NCBI GenBank assembly: GCA_001556025.1
Contig: LSIB01000006.1
Span: 1-64,000, forward strand
Reading direction: 5' to 3'
Source: Rhizobiales bacterium CCH3-A5
Lineage (GTDB): Bacteria > Pseudomonadota > Alphaproteobacteria > Rhizobiales > Beijerinckiaceae
DNA: 64,000 bases
The position numbers and the translations under genes are program-made. Below the pieces are notes generated by a model that worked only from the letters and a program-made list of their open reading frames with translations, was not told the origin of the DNA and made no database searches. This document shows, one piece after another, positions 39,481-51,418 of this stretch (position 1 is the stretch's first letter; every line of letters begins with the position of its first letter).

Positions 39481-39840
39481 ATGACGAAGATACTTCTCGC
39501 CGAAGACGACAACGACATGCGCCGCTTCCTGGTCAAGGCCCTGCAGAATGCTGGCTACGACGTGGCCTCGTTCGACAACGGGCTCTCGGCCTATAACCGC
39601 CTGCGCGAGGAGCCGTTCGAGCTGCTCCTGACCGACATCGTGATGCCCGAGATGGACGGCATCGAGCTGGCGCGCCGCGCCACCGAGCTCGACCCCGACA
39701 TCAAGGTGATGTTCATCACCGGCTTCGCCGCCGTGGCGCTGAACCCCGATTCGCAGACGCCCAAGGACGCCAAGGTGCTCTCCAAACCGTTCCACCTGCG
39801 CGAGCTGGTCAACGAGGTCGAGAAGCTGCTGGCGGCCTGA
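39481..39840 (+). CDS. cpdR: Response regulator CpdR
   Basis: A stand-alone receiver of 119 residues that, when unphosphorylated, delivers ClpXP to the cell pole and controls CtrA destruction. The fold motifs are complete: LLAEDDNDMRRF (acidic pocket), Asp52 in LLLTDIVMPEMDG, Thr in FITGFAAVAL, and Lys in VLSKPFHLREL. The C-terminus ends EKLLAA, the hydrophobic di-Ala-type end seen in CpdR, itself a ClpXP substrate. The ATG at 39481 is set by homology. Together with CtrA-type sites elsewhere in the window, it ties the region to cell-cycle control. Confidence 0.95.
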   Translation: MTKILLAEDDNDMRRFLVKALQNAGYDVASFDNGLSAYNRLREEPFELLLTDIVMPEMDGIELARRATELDPDIKVMFITGFAAVALNPDSQTPKDAKVLSKPFHLRELVNEVEKLLAA

Positions 39841-39999
39841 TCGGCAAGGCAGCCCGAATGCCTTGCCAAAGCCCCTTGCCGAAAGCGCCTTGCAAGGCCG
39901 GCTGACAGCGGCTATAGCCGCACACCTCGCAACATGGTCTCCGGCTTTCGGGCTGGCGGCCGGTTCCGTCTGCCGCGGCGGGTTTCCGACGCAGCACAT

Positions 40000-40074
<75 letters not shown>

Positions 40075-40080
40075 TTTTCG

Positions 40081-40125
40081 AAGGCCCCGGAGCTCTCATG
40101 CATGAGCGGCTCCGGGGCCTTTTCT
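40081..40125 (+). terminator. Terminator after tRNA-Val
   Basis: A 13-base arm AAGGCCCCGGAGC (40081-40093) pairs with GCTCCGGGGCCTT (40109-40121), followed by TTTC. The loop holds a second small palindrome, CTCATGCATGAG. It ends the tRNA transcript. Confidence 0.9.
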
Positions 40126-40168
40126 TTGCGTCTGGCCGGGCGCTGAACGGGCGCGGCCGGCTTGCCTG

Positions 40169-40582
40169 ATGCGGAAGGGCGTGGTGACATCGCGCATGTC
40201 CAGCGGGAAGAATGCCACGGGCCAGATTGTGCTGATCGTCGAGGATGATGCGATCGCGCGCGCCATCCTGGATCAGTATCTGCGCCGCGCCGGGTTCGGC
40301 ACCGTGCTGGCCGGGAGCGGGGAACAGGCGCTGAACCTGCTGCGCGACCCCTCGCGCGCCATCGACTGGCTTTACACCGACATCAAGCTGCCCGGGCTGG
40401 TCGATGGCTGGGTGGTCGGAGCCGAGTTCCATCTCGGCCATCCGCTGCGCCCGATCGTCTACGCCACCGCCGACCAGCGCCACTCCGAGGCCCGGACGGT
40501 GCGCAGCCTGTTCATCCAGAAGCCGTTCGACCCTGCCAGGGTCGTCGATTTCTTCCTCGGGCAGATCGCCGCCGCGGGCTGA
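40169..40582 (+). CDS. Single-domain response regulator
   Basis: A receiver-only protein. VLIVEDDAIARAIL supplies the acidic pocket, the phosphorylation Asp is in DWLYTDIKLPGLVDGW, Thr/Ser lies in YATADQRH and Lys in FIQKPFDPARV. There is no output domain. The start is either ATG 40169 (137 aa) or ATG 40196 (128 aa, MSSGKNATG); neither has a clear ribosome binding site, and the shorter form fits the family. It is convergent with the large hybrid kinase and ends 19 bp from it, so the kinase may be its phosphodonor. Confidence 0.85.
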   Translation: MRKGVVTSRMSSGKNATGQIVLIVEDDAIARAILDQYLRRAGFGTVLAGSGEQALNLLRDPSRAIDWLYTDIKLPGLVDGWVVGAEFHLGHPLRPIVYATADQRHSEARTVRSLFIQKPFDPARVVDFFLGQIAAAG

Positions 40583-40601
40583 AGCTGCGCCGGAGGCGCG
40601 C

Positions 40602-45023
<4,422 letters not shown>

Positions 45024-45234
45024 GAAGCACCCCACATCCGGCGCGGCCGCCTCATGACCTGATTCGGGCGACGCCTCGGCGGCGACAATGCCACGGAGAA
45101 CGCTGGTCCAGCCCTGCGCCGCCATCCGCTCGCGGCCGAAATGAACAGAAAAATCCGGCAAGCCGGCCGGAGCATGGCGGCGACGCAACCTGCGCTATGC
45201 CTTCCTAAGCGCGATGCGACGAAAAACGGGCCGC

Positions 45235-45444
45235 TCAGCGCGTGGCGCGGCGCGTCTCGCGTACGACGCCGGGCGCCGTGATCGCGCCAGCGGCGCCCCC
45301 GACGACGGCGCCGACCGGCCCTGCGACGACCGCGCCGGTCCCGGCGCCGACGGCCGCACCGCCGATGCGTTGTTCGGTGGTGTTGCCGCAAGCGCCGAGC
45401 GCAAGGGCCGACGCCGCGATAAAGCCGAATGTGACGAGTTTCAT
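45235..45444 (-). CDS. Small glycine-zipper lipoprotein
   Basis: A 69-residue exported lipoprotein: the signal MKLVTFGFIAASALA ends in lipobox ALGAC, so Cys19 should be lipidated. The mature part is a glycine zipper (GGAAVGAGTGAVVAGPVG and GGAAGA) able to insert in or pack against membranes, followed by a basic tail (RETRRATR). OsmB-like entericidin-sized proteins have this layout. The ATG at 45444 is set by the lipoprotein signal. It sits upstream of the hybrid kinase, in the same direction but unlinked. Confidence 0.75.
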   Translation of the reverse strand: MKLVTFGFIAASALALGACGNTTEQRIGGAAVGAGTGAVVAGPVGAVVGGAAGAITAPGVVRETRRATR

Positions 45445-45760
45445 TGTGCTATCCCCGATCAGGTTGATGGCGGGACAACGCCCCGATGCGGGCCGGGTTC
45501 CCTTCCGCTGCCCGCGGACCTCTCCATAAGCCGCGACGCTCGCAGAGCCGCTCAAGGCGTGACGATGCGTTGCCGAAGCCGGCGATCCTCGAATGGAATG
45601 GAGACTGGCTCTTGCGATCCGCGCCAAAATCCGTATACAGCCGGCATCGCACCGACCGCACCATTCGCATGGGCGATGAGGGCTGGTTTCCGGCCCGCAT
45701 CGCAGCGGACACGTTTTTCGACCGATTCGCGTAAAGCGCGGGTCGATGGAGTTGACGACC
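45445..45760. other. Gap between the lipoprotein gene and rpmJ
   Basis: 316 bp. It must hold the divergent promoters of the lipoprotein gene and rpmJ. An open frame of 82 codons (45486-45734) has no ribosome binding site and an atypical composition, and I do not call it a gene. Nothing else is recognised. Confidence 0.4.
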
Positions 45761-45886
45761 ATGAAGATCCGCAATTCGCTGAAGTCGCTGCGCGCGCGTC
45801 ATCGCGACAACCAGCTCGTGCGCCGCAAGGGCCGCGTCTACATCATCAACAAGGTCCAGAAGCGCTTCAAGGCGCGCCAGGGCTGA
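45761..45886 (+). CDS. rpmJ: 50S ribosomal protein L36
   Basis: A 41-residue protein: [16 protein letters not shown], then [15 protein letters not shown] and a KRFKARQG end. It is the longer alphaproteobacterial L36 lacking the zinc Cys/His set. It is short enough to be missed by simple ORF callers. GGAG lies about 12 bases before the ATG. It is monocistronic, with a terminator candidate 57 bp past the stop. Confidence 0.96.
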   Translation: MKIRNSLKSLRARHRDNQLVRRKGRVYIINKVQKRFKARQG

Positions 45887-45942
45887 GATTTGTCGCGTCG
45901 GCCGCCCGGTCGGCGCGGAACTCGAACCGGGTCTTGTCTGCG

Positions 45943-45975
45943 AGACGGGGCGCTTTCGGGCGCACCCGTCTTTTT
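45943..45975 (+). terminator. Intrinsic terminator of rpmJ
   Basis: The stem GACGGG / CCCGTC, extended by GCGC / GGCGC pairing around TTTCG, is followed by TTTTT. It lies 57 bp past rpmJ. Confidence 0.75.
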
Positions 45976-46038
45976 GCGTTGCGCTGCTCGCCTTGCCGTG
46001 AATTGACGCCGGCCCGCGCCGCATGACACTCTCGCGTC

Positions 46039-46689
46039 ATGATGATCGCTCGCTTGATTTCCCGACTTGTCGCGCTCGTTCTGGCGGCTGGCGCGATCCA
46101 CGGTCCGGCGCTCGCGCAGAACGCTGCGCCGCAGCGCCCCGGCGCCGTCGCTCCCGCCGACAAGGACGACAATCCCGCAACGCCGGCCCCGGCCTCGCCC
46201 CGTTCGCCTGCCGCCACGCTTGACCGGCTGTTCGAGCGCCTCGCCGCCGCCAAAAGCGCCGAAGAGGCGAAGGGCATCGCCAATCTGATCCAGCGCCGGT
46301 GGGCCCGCTCCGGCTCCGACACTGCCGATCTGCTGATGACCCGCGCCCAGACGGCGTTGCGCCAGAAGCAGACCGAGATCGCCATCGAACTGCTCGACCG
46401 CGTCATCAGCCTCGAGCCCGACTGGGCCGAGGGCTGGAACCAGCGCGCCAGCGCGCTGTTCGTCGCGGGAGACCCGATCCGCTCCATGCTCGACATTGGC
46501 GAGGCGCTGAAGCGCGAGCCCCGGCATTACGGGGCGATGATGGGGCTCGGCACGATCCTGCGTCAGCAGGGTGACGACAAGCGCGCCATGGTCGCCTATC
46601 GCCGCGCGCTCGAGATCTATCCCCAGATGGAAGCGATCAAGAACGCGGTCGATTCCCTCAAGACCGAGGTCGACGGGCGCGACGCCTGA
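46039..46689 (+). CDS. Exported tetratricopeptide-repeat protein
   Basis: A 216-residue protein with a signal peptide (LISRLVALVLAAGAI to ALAQ), a Pro/Ala linker (about 28-58) and two to three TPR units from about 95 (LLMTRAQTALRQKQTEIAIELL, WAEGWNQRASALFVAGD, GTILRQQGDDKRAMVAYRRAL). TPRs serve protein-protein contacts, here presumably in the periplasm. The start is ATG 46039, with another ATG at 46042. It is followed 52 bp later by the hydrolase gene on the same strand. Confidence 0.85.
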   Translation: MMIARLISRLVALVLAAGAIHGPALAQNAAPQRPGAVAPADKDDNPATPAPASPRSPAATLDRLFERLAAAKSAEEAKGIANLIQRRWARSGSDTADLLMTRAQTALRQKQTEIAIELLDRVISLEPDWAEGWNQRASALFVAGDPIRSMLDIGEALKREPRHYGAMMGLGTILRQQGDDKRAMVAYRRALEIYPQMEAIKNAVDSLKTEVDGRDA

Positions 46690-46741
46690 GCGGGCCGCAT
46701 GCGCCATCGTGCGATCGTTGGTCTGGTCCCCGGCGAAACCG

Positions 46742-47734
46742 ATGTGGCCGGGCCTGCGTAGGCAGTTCATGCTGCCTCGGATCCTGCTTGTTCTCGTCCT
46801 CCTCGCCGCGACCGGCCTGATCCTGCGCAGTGAATGGATCGCCGCGGAGGTCGCGCGCGCCTATCCACCGAGGGGCGCGTTCCTCGATCTTCCCGGCGGA
46901 CGGCTGCACTACCGCGAGCGCGCGCCCGTCGGCGACAATCGCGGCACCGTCGTGATGGTCCATGGCGCATCGTCGAACCATGCCGACCTGCTGGCGACGC
47001 TGGGCCCCGAACTCTCGCGCTACCGTCTCATCGCGCTGGACCGGCCGGGCCATGGCTGGAGCGAACGGCTGGACGGGTCCGCCATGGCCGATCCCGGCCG
47101 GCAGGCGGCGGTGCTGATGCAGGCGCTCGACAAGATCGCGCCCGAAACCTTCGTGCTGGTGGCGCATTCCCTGGCGGGCGCGCTCGCCACCCGGATCGCG
47201 CTCGACCGGCCCGACCGGCTGCGCGGCCTTGTCCTGCTCGGCGGCGTGACCCACCCCTGGCCCGGCGGCATCGCCTGGTATCACCATATCGCCGTGCTTC
47301 CGGTGATCGGCCCGCTGTTCACCCGGCTGGTCGCGCTGCCGGTCGCCAACATCCAGCTCGATGCCGGCGCGAAAAGCGTCTTCGCCCCGCGCGAGGCGAC
47401 GCCCGGATACGTCGAGAGGGCGGAGATCAGGCTGCTGCTGCGCCCCGCGACCTTCCGCGCGAACTCGGAGGACATCGCGGCGACGCACGCCTTCGTCACG
47501 ACGCAGGCGCCGCGCTATGGCGACCTCAAGGTTCCGGTGATCGCGATAACCGGCGACAGCGACAGCGTCGTCTCGCCGACGATCCACTCGGCGACGATCG
47601 CCCGGCAGGCGCCTCAGGGCCGCTTCGTTCTCCTGCCCGGCACCGGCCACATGCCCCATCACGCCGCGCCCGAAATCGTGGTGCAGGCGATCGACGAACT
47701 GGCCGCGCTGCGCTCGGGCCTCGCCAGCCGCTAG
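46742..47734 (+). CDS. Alpha/beta hydrolase with N-terminal membrane anchor
   Basis: About 330 residues. One N-terminal hydrophobic segment (LPRILLVLVLLAATGLIL) anchors the protein to the membrane or acts as a signal. The hydrolase domain has VVMVHGASSNHADL (oxyanion, near 75), DRPGHGWSERL, nucleophile Ser in LVAHSLAGALATR near 145, Asp in AITGDSDSVVSP near 275, and His in PGTGHMPHH near 302. The reaction type is unassigned. The start could be ATG 46742 or ATG 46769; the upstream frame overlapping the TPR gene is a shadow. Confidence 0.85.
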   Translation: MWPGLRRQFMLPRILLVLVLLAATGLILRSEWIAAEVARAYPPRGAFLDLPGGRLHYRERAPVGDNRGTVVMVHGASSNHADLLATLGPELSRYRLIALDRPGHGWSERLDGSAMADPGRQAAVLMQALDKIAPETFVLVAHSLAGALATRIALDRPDRLRGLVLLGGVTHPWPGGIAWYHHIAVLPVIGPLFTRLVALPVANIQLDAGAKSVFAPREATPGYVERAEIRLLLRPATFRANSEDIAATHAFVTTQAPRYGDLKVPVIAITGDSDSVVSPTIHSATIARQAPQGRFVLLPGTGHMPHHAAPEIVVQAIDELAALRSGLASR

Positions 47735-47912
47735 CCCACGCGTCAGGCCGACGACGAAAGTCATAAGCCTTTAGTAGCGCTGTTCGGGCCAGCGGGATTC
47801 ATCCAAGTTAACCTGCTGCTTTAGTCAAGTTGTGACGTAACGACGCCAACCCTCGGCCGCGCCGGCGGGGGGAACGAGACGTATGCGAACGTCCTCACGG
47901 GGGAGACAGGGA

Positions 47913-48173
47913 ATGTCACCAGAAGACAATGTGAAGGCTCATTGGGCCGAAACGACCAGATTGACCTATATCATGATCGGCATCTGGGCTTTCTTTTCGT
48001 TCTTCATCCATATGTTTTCGCCCAGCCTCAACGGCATCAGGATCATGGGCTTTCCGCTCGGGTTCTACATGGCCGCCCAGGGCTCCCTGATCATATTCGT
48101 GGCCCAACTGTTCTGGTTCGCCAAGGCCCAGGACAAGGTGGACCGCAAATACGGCATGGCCGAAGAAGATTGA
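47913..48173 (+). CDS. DUF4212 membrane protein, symporter partner
   Basis: An 86-residue inner-membrane protein with two hydrophobic segments (TYIMIGIWAFFSFFIHMFSP and FPLGFYMAAQGSLIIFVAQLFW) and the conserved WAETTRLT start. DUF4212 proteins are nearly always found just upstream of VC_2705-type sodium/solute symporters and probably act as a small subunit. The ATG at 47913 is picked because GGGGAG stands upstream at normal spacing; an earlier in-frame ATG at 47883 is less likely. It is 13 bp from the symporter gene. Confidence 0.92.
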   Translation: MSPEDNVKAHWAETTRLTYIMIGIWAFFSFFIHMFSPSLNGIRIMGFPLGFYMAAQGSLIIFVAQLFWFAKAQDKVDRKYGMAEED

Positions 48174-48186
48174 GAGGGGAACGCTC

Positions 48187-50142
48187 ATGTCAGCAGAAGC
48201 ACAAAAGGGCGATTTCACCTCCAGTTTGGGACGCATCTACGGCGTCTATACAGGCGGCTTCATCGCATTCGTCGTCTTCATCGGCGTTCTGGAGCGCGCA
48301 GGCGTTCCCAACCATATCCTCGGCTATCTCTTCGTCGCCTTCACGATCGGCGTCTATGCCGCCATCGGCATCATGTCGCGCACCATGCAGGTCGACGAAT
48401 ATTACGTCGCCGGCCGCAAGGTGCCGTCCTTCTACAACGGCATGGCCACTGCGGCGGACTGGATGTCGGCGGCCTCCTTCATCGGCATGGCCGGCACGCT
48501 CTATCTGCTCGGCTACGACGGCCTCGCCTTCATCCTGGGCTGGACCGGCGGCTATGTGCTGGTGGCGACGCTGATCGCGCCCTATCTGCGCAAGTTCGGC
48601 TGCTACACGGTGCCGGACTTCCTCGCCTTCCGCTTCGGCGGCAATGCGGCACGCATCGCCGGCATCGTCGTGCTGATGAGCTGCTCCTTCACCTATGTGG
48701 TGGCGCAGATCGTCGGCACGGGCCTGATCGGCGCGCGCCTGCTGGGCATGAGCTTCGAGGTCGCGGTCTTCGTCGGCCTCGTCGGCATCCTGGTCTGCTC
48801 GATGCTGGGCGGCATGCGCGCCGTTACCTGGACGCAGGTCGCGCAGTACATCGTGCTGATCGTCGCCTATCTCGTCCCGGTCGTGATCCTCTCGACCCAG
48901 AAGTTCGGCATTCCGATCCCGCAGCTCACCTATGGTTCGGTTCTCTCCGAGATCCAGACCCGCGAAGCTGCGCTCGGCGTCTCGGCCGCGGCCTCCCATG
49001 TGGTGCCCTTCGCCCGCTACGACCCCCTGAACTTCTTCGCGCTCGTGCTCTGCCTGATGGTCGGCACCGCCTCGCTGCCCCACGTCCTGATGCGCTACTT
49101 CACCACGCCGTCCGTGCGTGAGGCGCGCTCCTCGGTGGCCTGGACGCTGCTGTTCATCTTCATCCTCTACTTCACGGCGCCGGCCTACGCCGCCTTCGCG
49201 AAGCTCGAGGTGTTCGAGAACGTCATTGGCAAGCCCCTCGCCCAGCTTCCCGGCTGGGTCTACAACTACGGCAAGATCGGCCTCGTCCAGATCTGCGGCA
49301 CGAACGCCGTCGATCTCGCCACCATCACCGCCGCCTGCGGCAGGATCTCCGGCTTCACCGGCGTCCTGCAACTCGCCAACTTCGGCATTCAGGCGGACGC
49401 GATCGTCATCGCCACGCCCGAAATCGCCGGCCTTCCCTACGTCGTCTCCGGCCTCGTCGCCGCCGGCGGCCTGGCGGCGGCGCTCTCGACCGCCGACGGC
49501 CTGCTGCTGGCGATCGCCAACGCGCTCTCCCATGACGTCTATGCCCGCATGATCAACAAGAACGCGCCGGTGGCGAGGAAACTCATCATCGCCCGCGTGC
49601 TGCTGATCCTGGTTGCGATCATCGCGGCCTGGGTGGCCTCGGGACGACCCGCCGACATCGTGGCGATGGTGGCCTGGGCCTTCTCGCTGGCGGCGGCGGG
49701 CCTGTTCCCGGCGCTGGTCATGGGCATCTGGTCGAAGAAGACCACCGCGGCTGCGGCCGTGGCGGGCATCTGGGCCGGCTTCCTGACGACCTTGGTCTAT
49801 CTCGTCGTGACCCGCTACTTCCCGGGCTTCGGCGTGAACGTGCTCGGCATGTATTCGAACGTCCATCCGATCACCGGGGCGGCGCTCGTCGACATCGCCA
49901 AGCTCAAGGCCGAGCAGCCGGCGATCTTCCAGCAGGGCTGGGTGGCGATCAGCCACCCGCTGGCCTCCAAGGTCGGCTACTTCAACGTCGCCAACATCTC
50001 AGCCGGCCTGTTCGGCATGCCGATCGGCTTCCTGACGATGTACATCGTCTCGAAGTTCACCACGGCGCCGACCAAGGAGCTGCAGAGCTTCATCGACGAC
50101 ATCCGCCGTCCGAAAGGCGGCGCGGTGATGATCGAGAAGTGA
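48187..50142 (+). CDS. Sodium:solute symporter, VC_2705 subfamily
   Basis: A 651-residue inner-membrane Na+/solute symporter of the SSS family with about 13 membrane segments. Features: YYVAGRKVPSFYNGMATAADW (SSS signature loop), GYDGLAFILGWTGGYVLVA, SCSFTYVVAQIVGTGLI, MVGTASLPHVLMRYFTTP, GGLAAALSTADGLLLAIANAL and WAFSLAAAGLFPALVMGIW. These match the acetate/short carboxylate ActP-like group; the exact solute is unknown. GAGGGG precedes the ATG. It forms an operon with the DUF4212 gene and ends at a terminator. Confidence 0.93.
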   Translation: MSAEAQKGDFTSSLGRIYGVYTGGFIAFVVFIGVLERAGVPNHILGYLFVAFTIGVYAAIGIMSRTMQVDEYYVAGRKVPSFYNGMATAADWMSAASFIGMAGTLYLLGYDGLAFILGWTGGYVLVATLIAPYLRKFGCYTVPDFLAFRFGGNAARIAGIVVLMSCSFTYVVAQIVGTGLIGARLLGMSFEVAVFVGLVGILVCSMLGGMRAVTWTQVAQYIVLIVAYLVPVVILSTQKFGIPIPQLTYGSVLSEIQTREAALGVSAAASHVVPFARYDPLNFFALVLCLMVGTASLPHVLMRYFTTPSVREARSSVAWTLLFIFILYFTAPAYAAFAKLEVFENVIGKPLAQLPGWVYNYGKIGLVQICGTNAVDLATITAACGRISGFTGVLQLANFGIQADAIVIATPEIAGLPYVVSGLVAAGGLAAALSTADGLLLAIANALSHDVYARMINKNAPVARKLIIARVLLILVAIIAAWVASGRPADIVAMVAWAFSLAAAGLFPALVMGIWSKKTTAAAAVAGIWAGFLTTLVYLVVTRYFPGFGVNVLGMYSNVHPITGAALVDIAKLKAEQPAIFQQGWVAISHPLASKVGYFNVANISAGLFGMPIGFLTMYIVSKFTTAPTKELQSFIDDIRRPKGGAVMIEK

Positions 50143-50182
50143 GGCGCGGCGGCGGGCGCAACGCCCGCCGTCAGTTCTCTTC

Positions 50183-50211
50183 GGGGGCGGGCCTTGGTCC
50201 GCCCCTTTTTC
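50183..50211 (+). terminator. Intrinsic terminator after the symporter gene
   Basis: A seven-base GC stem GGGGCGG / CCGCCCC around an eight-base loop is followed by TTTTT. It probably separates the symporter from the small membrane genes beyond. Confidence 0.8.
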
Positions 50212-50285
50212 GTCTCCCCGTTTTTGCCCCGCCGCTTGCCTGCGCCGCCGATGTGGGGCACAGGCAGGGACGAGTTCCGACCCGC

Positions 50286-50299
50286 AAGGATCGATCCTT
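50286..50299 (+). promoter_or_regulatory. Palindrome overlapping a ribosome binding site
   Basis: AAGGATCGATCCTT is a perfect 14-base palindrome ending one base before the ATG at 50301. As RNA it can fold as AAGGA-UCGA-UCCUU, hiding the AAGGA Shine-Dalgarno. It could equally be a DNA operator. Confidence 0.4.
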
Positions 50300-50300
50300 A

Positions 50301-50624
50301 ATGGCCGATGTCGACAGCCAGGGCCTGTTCTGGCTCTATCAGGCGCCCAATCTCGCGCTGGCGGCGCTGATGTACACGCTGCTGGGCCGGTTCATCCTGT
50401 CGCTGGTCTTCCCCGACGAGAGCGAGAAGGTGATCTGGCGCACCTTCCGGCAGGTCACGCAGCCGGCGATCGAGGCCGTGCGGATCATCACGCCGGCGGC
50501 GGTTCATGAGCGCATCCTGACGCTTCTCGCCTTCGTCTGGGTCCTTTTCCTCCGCATGCTGATGTTCGTCGGCTTCGCAGCGGCAGGCTGGCTGCCGACC
50601 ATCGTCGGAGCGCCGAAGCCATGA
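50301..50624 (+). CDS. Small membrane protein, YggT-like layout
   Basis: A 107-residue protein with two membrane segments: APNLALAALMYTLLGRFILSLVF near 15-37 and TLLAFVWVLFLRMLMFVGFAAAGWLP near 73-99. The arrangement resembles YggT-family proteins but without a firm signature. The ATG at 50301 follows AAGGA in a palindrome. Its TGA overlaps the next ATG as ATGA, so the two genes are coupled. No function is known. Confidence 0.7.
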   Translation: MADVDSQGLFWLYQAPNLALAALMYTLLGRFILSLVFPDESEKVIWRTFRQVTQPAIEAVRIITPAAVHERILTLLAFVWVLFLRMLMFVGFAAAGWLPTIVGAPKP

Positions 50625-50968
50625 CCGACGACCGCGAGGAAACCCTGCGCCGCGACGGCATCACTATCGGCATCGCCGGCATGTCGCTGATCAACGGCCT
50701 GCACTTCTCGGCCTATTTCGACCCGGTCTACATCCTGATGCGGCAGTTCGGCCCCGGCTTCTTCATCACCTCGCCGTTGCTGATCTTCTATTTCACCTCG
50801 CTGTTCCTCTCGGCCCTGACGCTGGCGATCGGCGGCATCCCGGCAGCCATCTACGAGCGCGGTAAGGGCCTGACCGAGAGCACCGCGACATCGATGTGGA
50901 TCTGGCTCGGCGGCATCATGCTGCTGACGATCCCGACCCTGCTGCAGATGACGGCGCGCCCTGCCTGA
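50621..50968 (+). CDS. Small membrane protein of unknown function
   Basis: A 115-residue protein with probably three membrane segments (GITIGIAGMSLINGLHF, ITSPLLIFYFTSLFLSALTLAIGG and MWIWLGGIMLLTIPTLLQ) and charged loops. It starts in a four-base overlap (ATGA) with the upstream gene, so the two are likely made together and may form a complex. Not recognised as a family. Confidence 0.7.
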   Translation: MTDDREETLRRDGITIGIAGMSLINGLHFSAYFDPVYILMRQFGPGFFITSPLLIFYFTSLFLSALTLAIGGIPAAIYERGKGLTESTATSMWIWLGGIMLLTIPTLLQMTARPA

Positions 50969-51049
50969 GACGTCGCGAGGCGCGCGATTTCGTGATGTTC
51001 ACGAGACGCGCGCCGCTCTAACTTCGGGCATGTCCCGGAGAGACGCCGC

Positions 51050-51415
51050 ATGAGCCCATCGCGCGTGAGAGAACTGGCGCTGCTGTCGGTCTCGCGCGGC
51101 TGCGGCTTTGCCGGCCTCGCCATCATCTGCTTCATGGTCGGGCTGGCGGGTTATCCGCGCGTCGCGCTGGAGAGCGGCGCGATCCTGATGATGGCCACCG
51201 CCGCCGTGCTGGTCGTGAAAGCCGACACGTCGGTCCGCCGGCCCTACAAGCGCACCGAACTCTGGATCCTGCTGCCGCCGCAAGACCGGCCCCGTGCCGA
51301 ATTCGCCCAGCAGGTCATCGGCCGCACCCTGCGCGACGTCTATCGTCGCTTCGCGCTCTCATTCGCGGTCGGCGGCGGGCTCTGCTACGCGGCGTCGTTC
51401 GTTCTGCCGGGGTGA
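51050..51415 (+). CDS. Conserved small membrane protein
   Basis: A 121-residue protein with N-terminal membrane segments (CGFAGLAIICFMVGLAGYP and ALESGAILMMATAAVLVV), a basic cytosolic part carrying TELWILLPPQDRP and RTLRDVYRRFALSFAVGGGLC, and a last hydrophobic end. It resembles uncharacterised proteins of Hyphomicrobiales. It lies 81 bp after the previous gene and converges on pyk with a three-base gap. Confidence 0.7.
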   Translation: MSPSRVRELALLSVSRGCGFAGLAIICFMVGLAGYPRVALESGAILMMATAAVLVVKADTSVRRPYKRTELWILLPPQDRPRAEFAQQVIGRTLRDVYRRFALSFAVGGGLCYAASFVLPG

Positions 51416-51418
51416 GGA

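Noticed and set aside
45486..45734. An 82-codon open frame between the lipoprotein gene and rpmJ
   Set aside because: No ribosome binding site, atypical composition and no family resemblance. The space is expected to hold two promoters.
47808..47823. A TTAA followed by TTTA upstream of the symporter operon, CtrA-like
   Set aside because: Spacing is eight bases and the second half is TTTA, so it does not meet TTAA-N7-TTAA.
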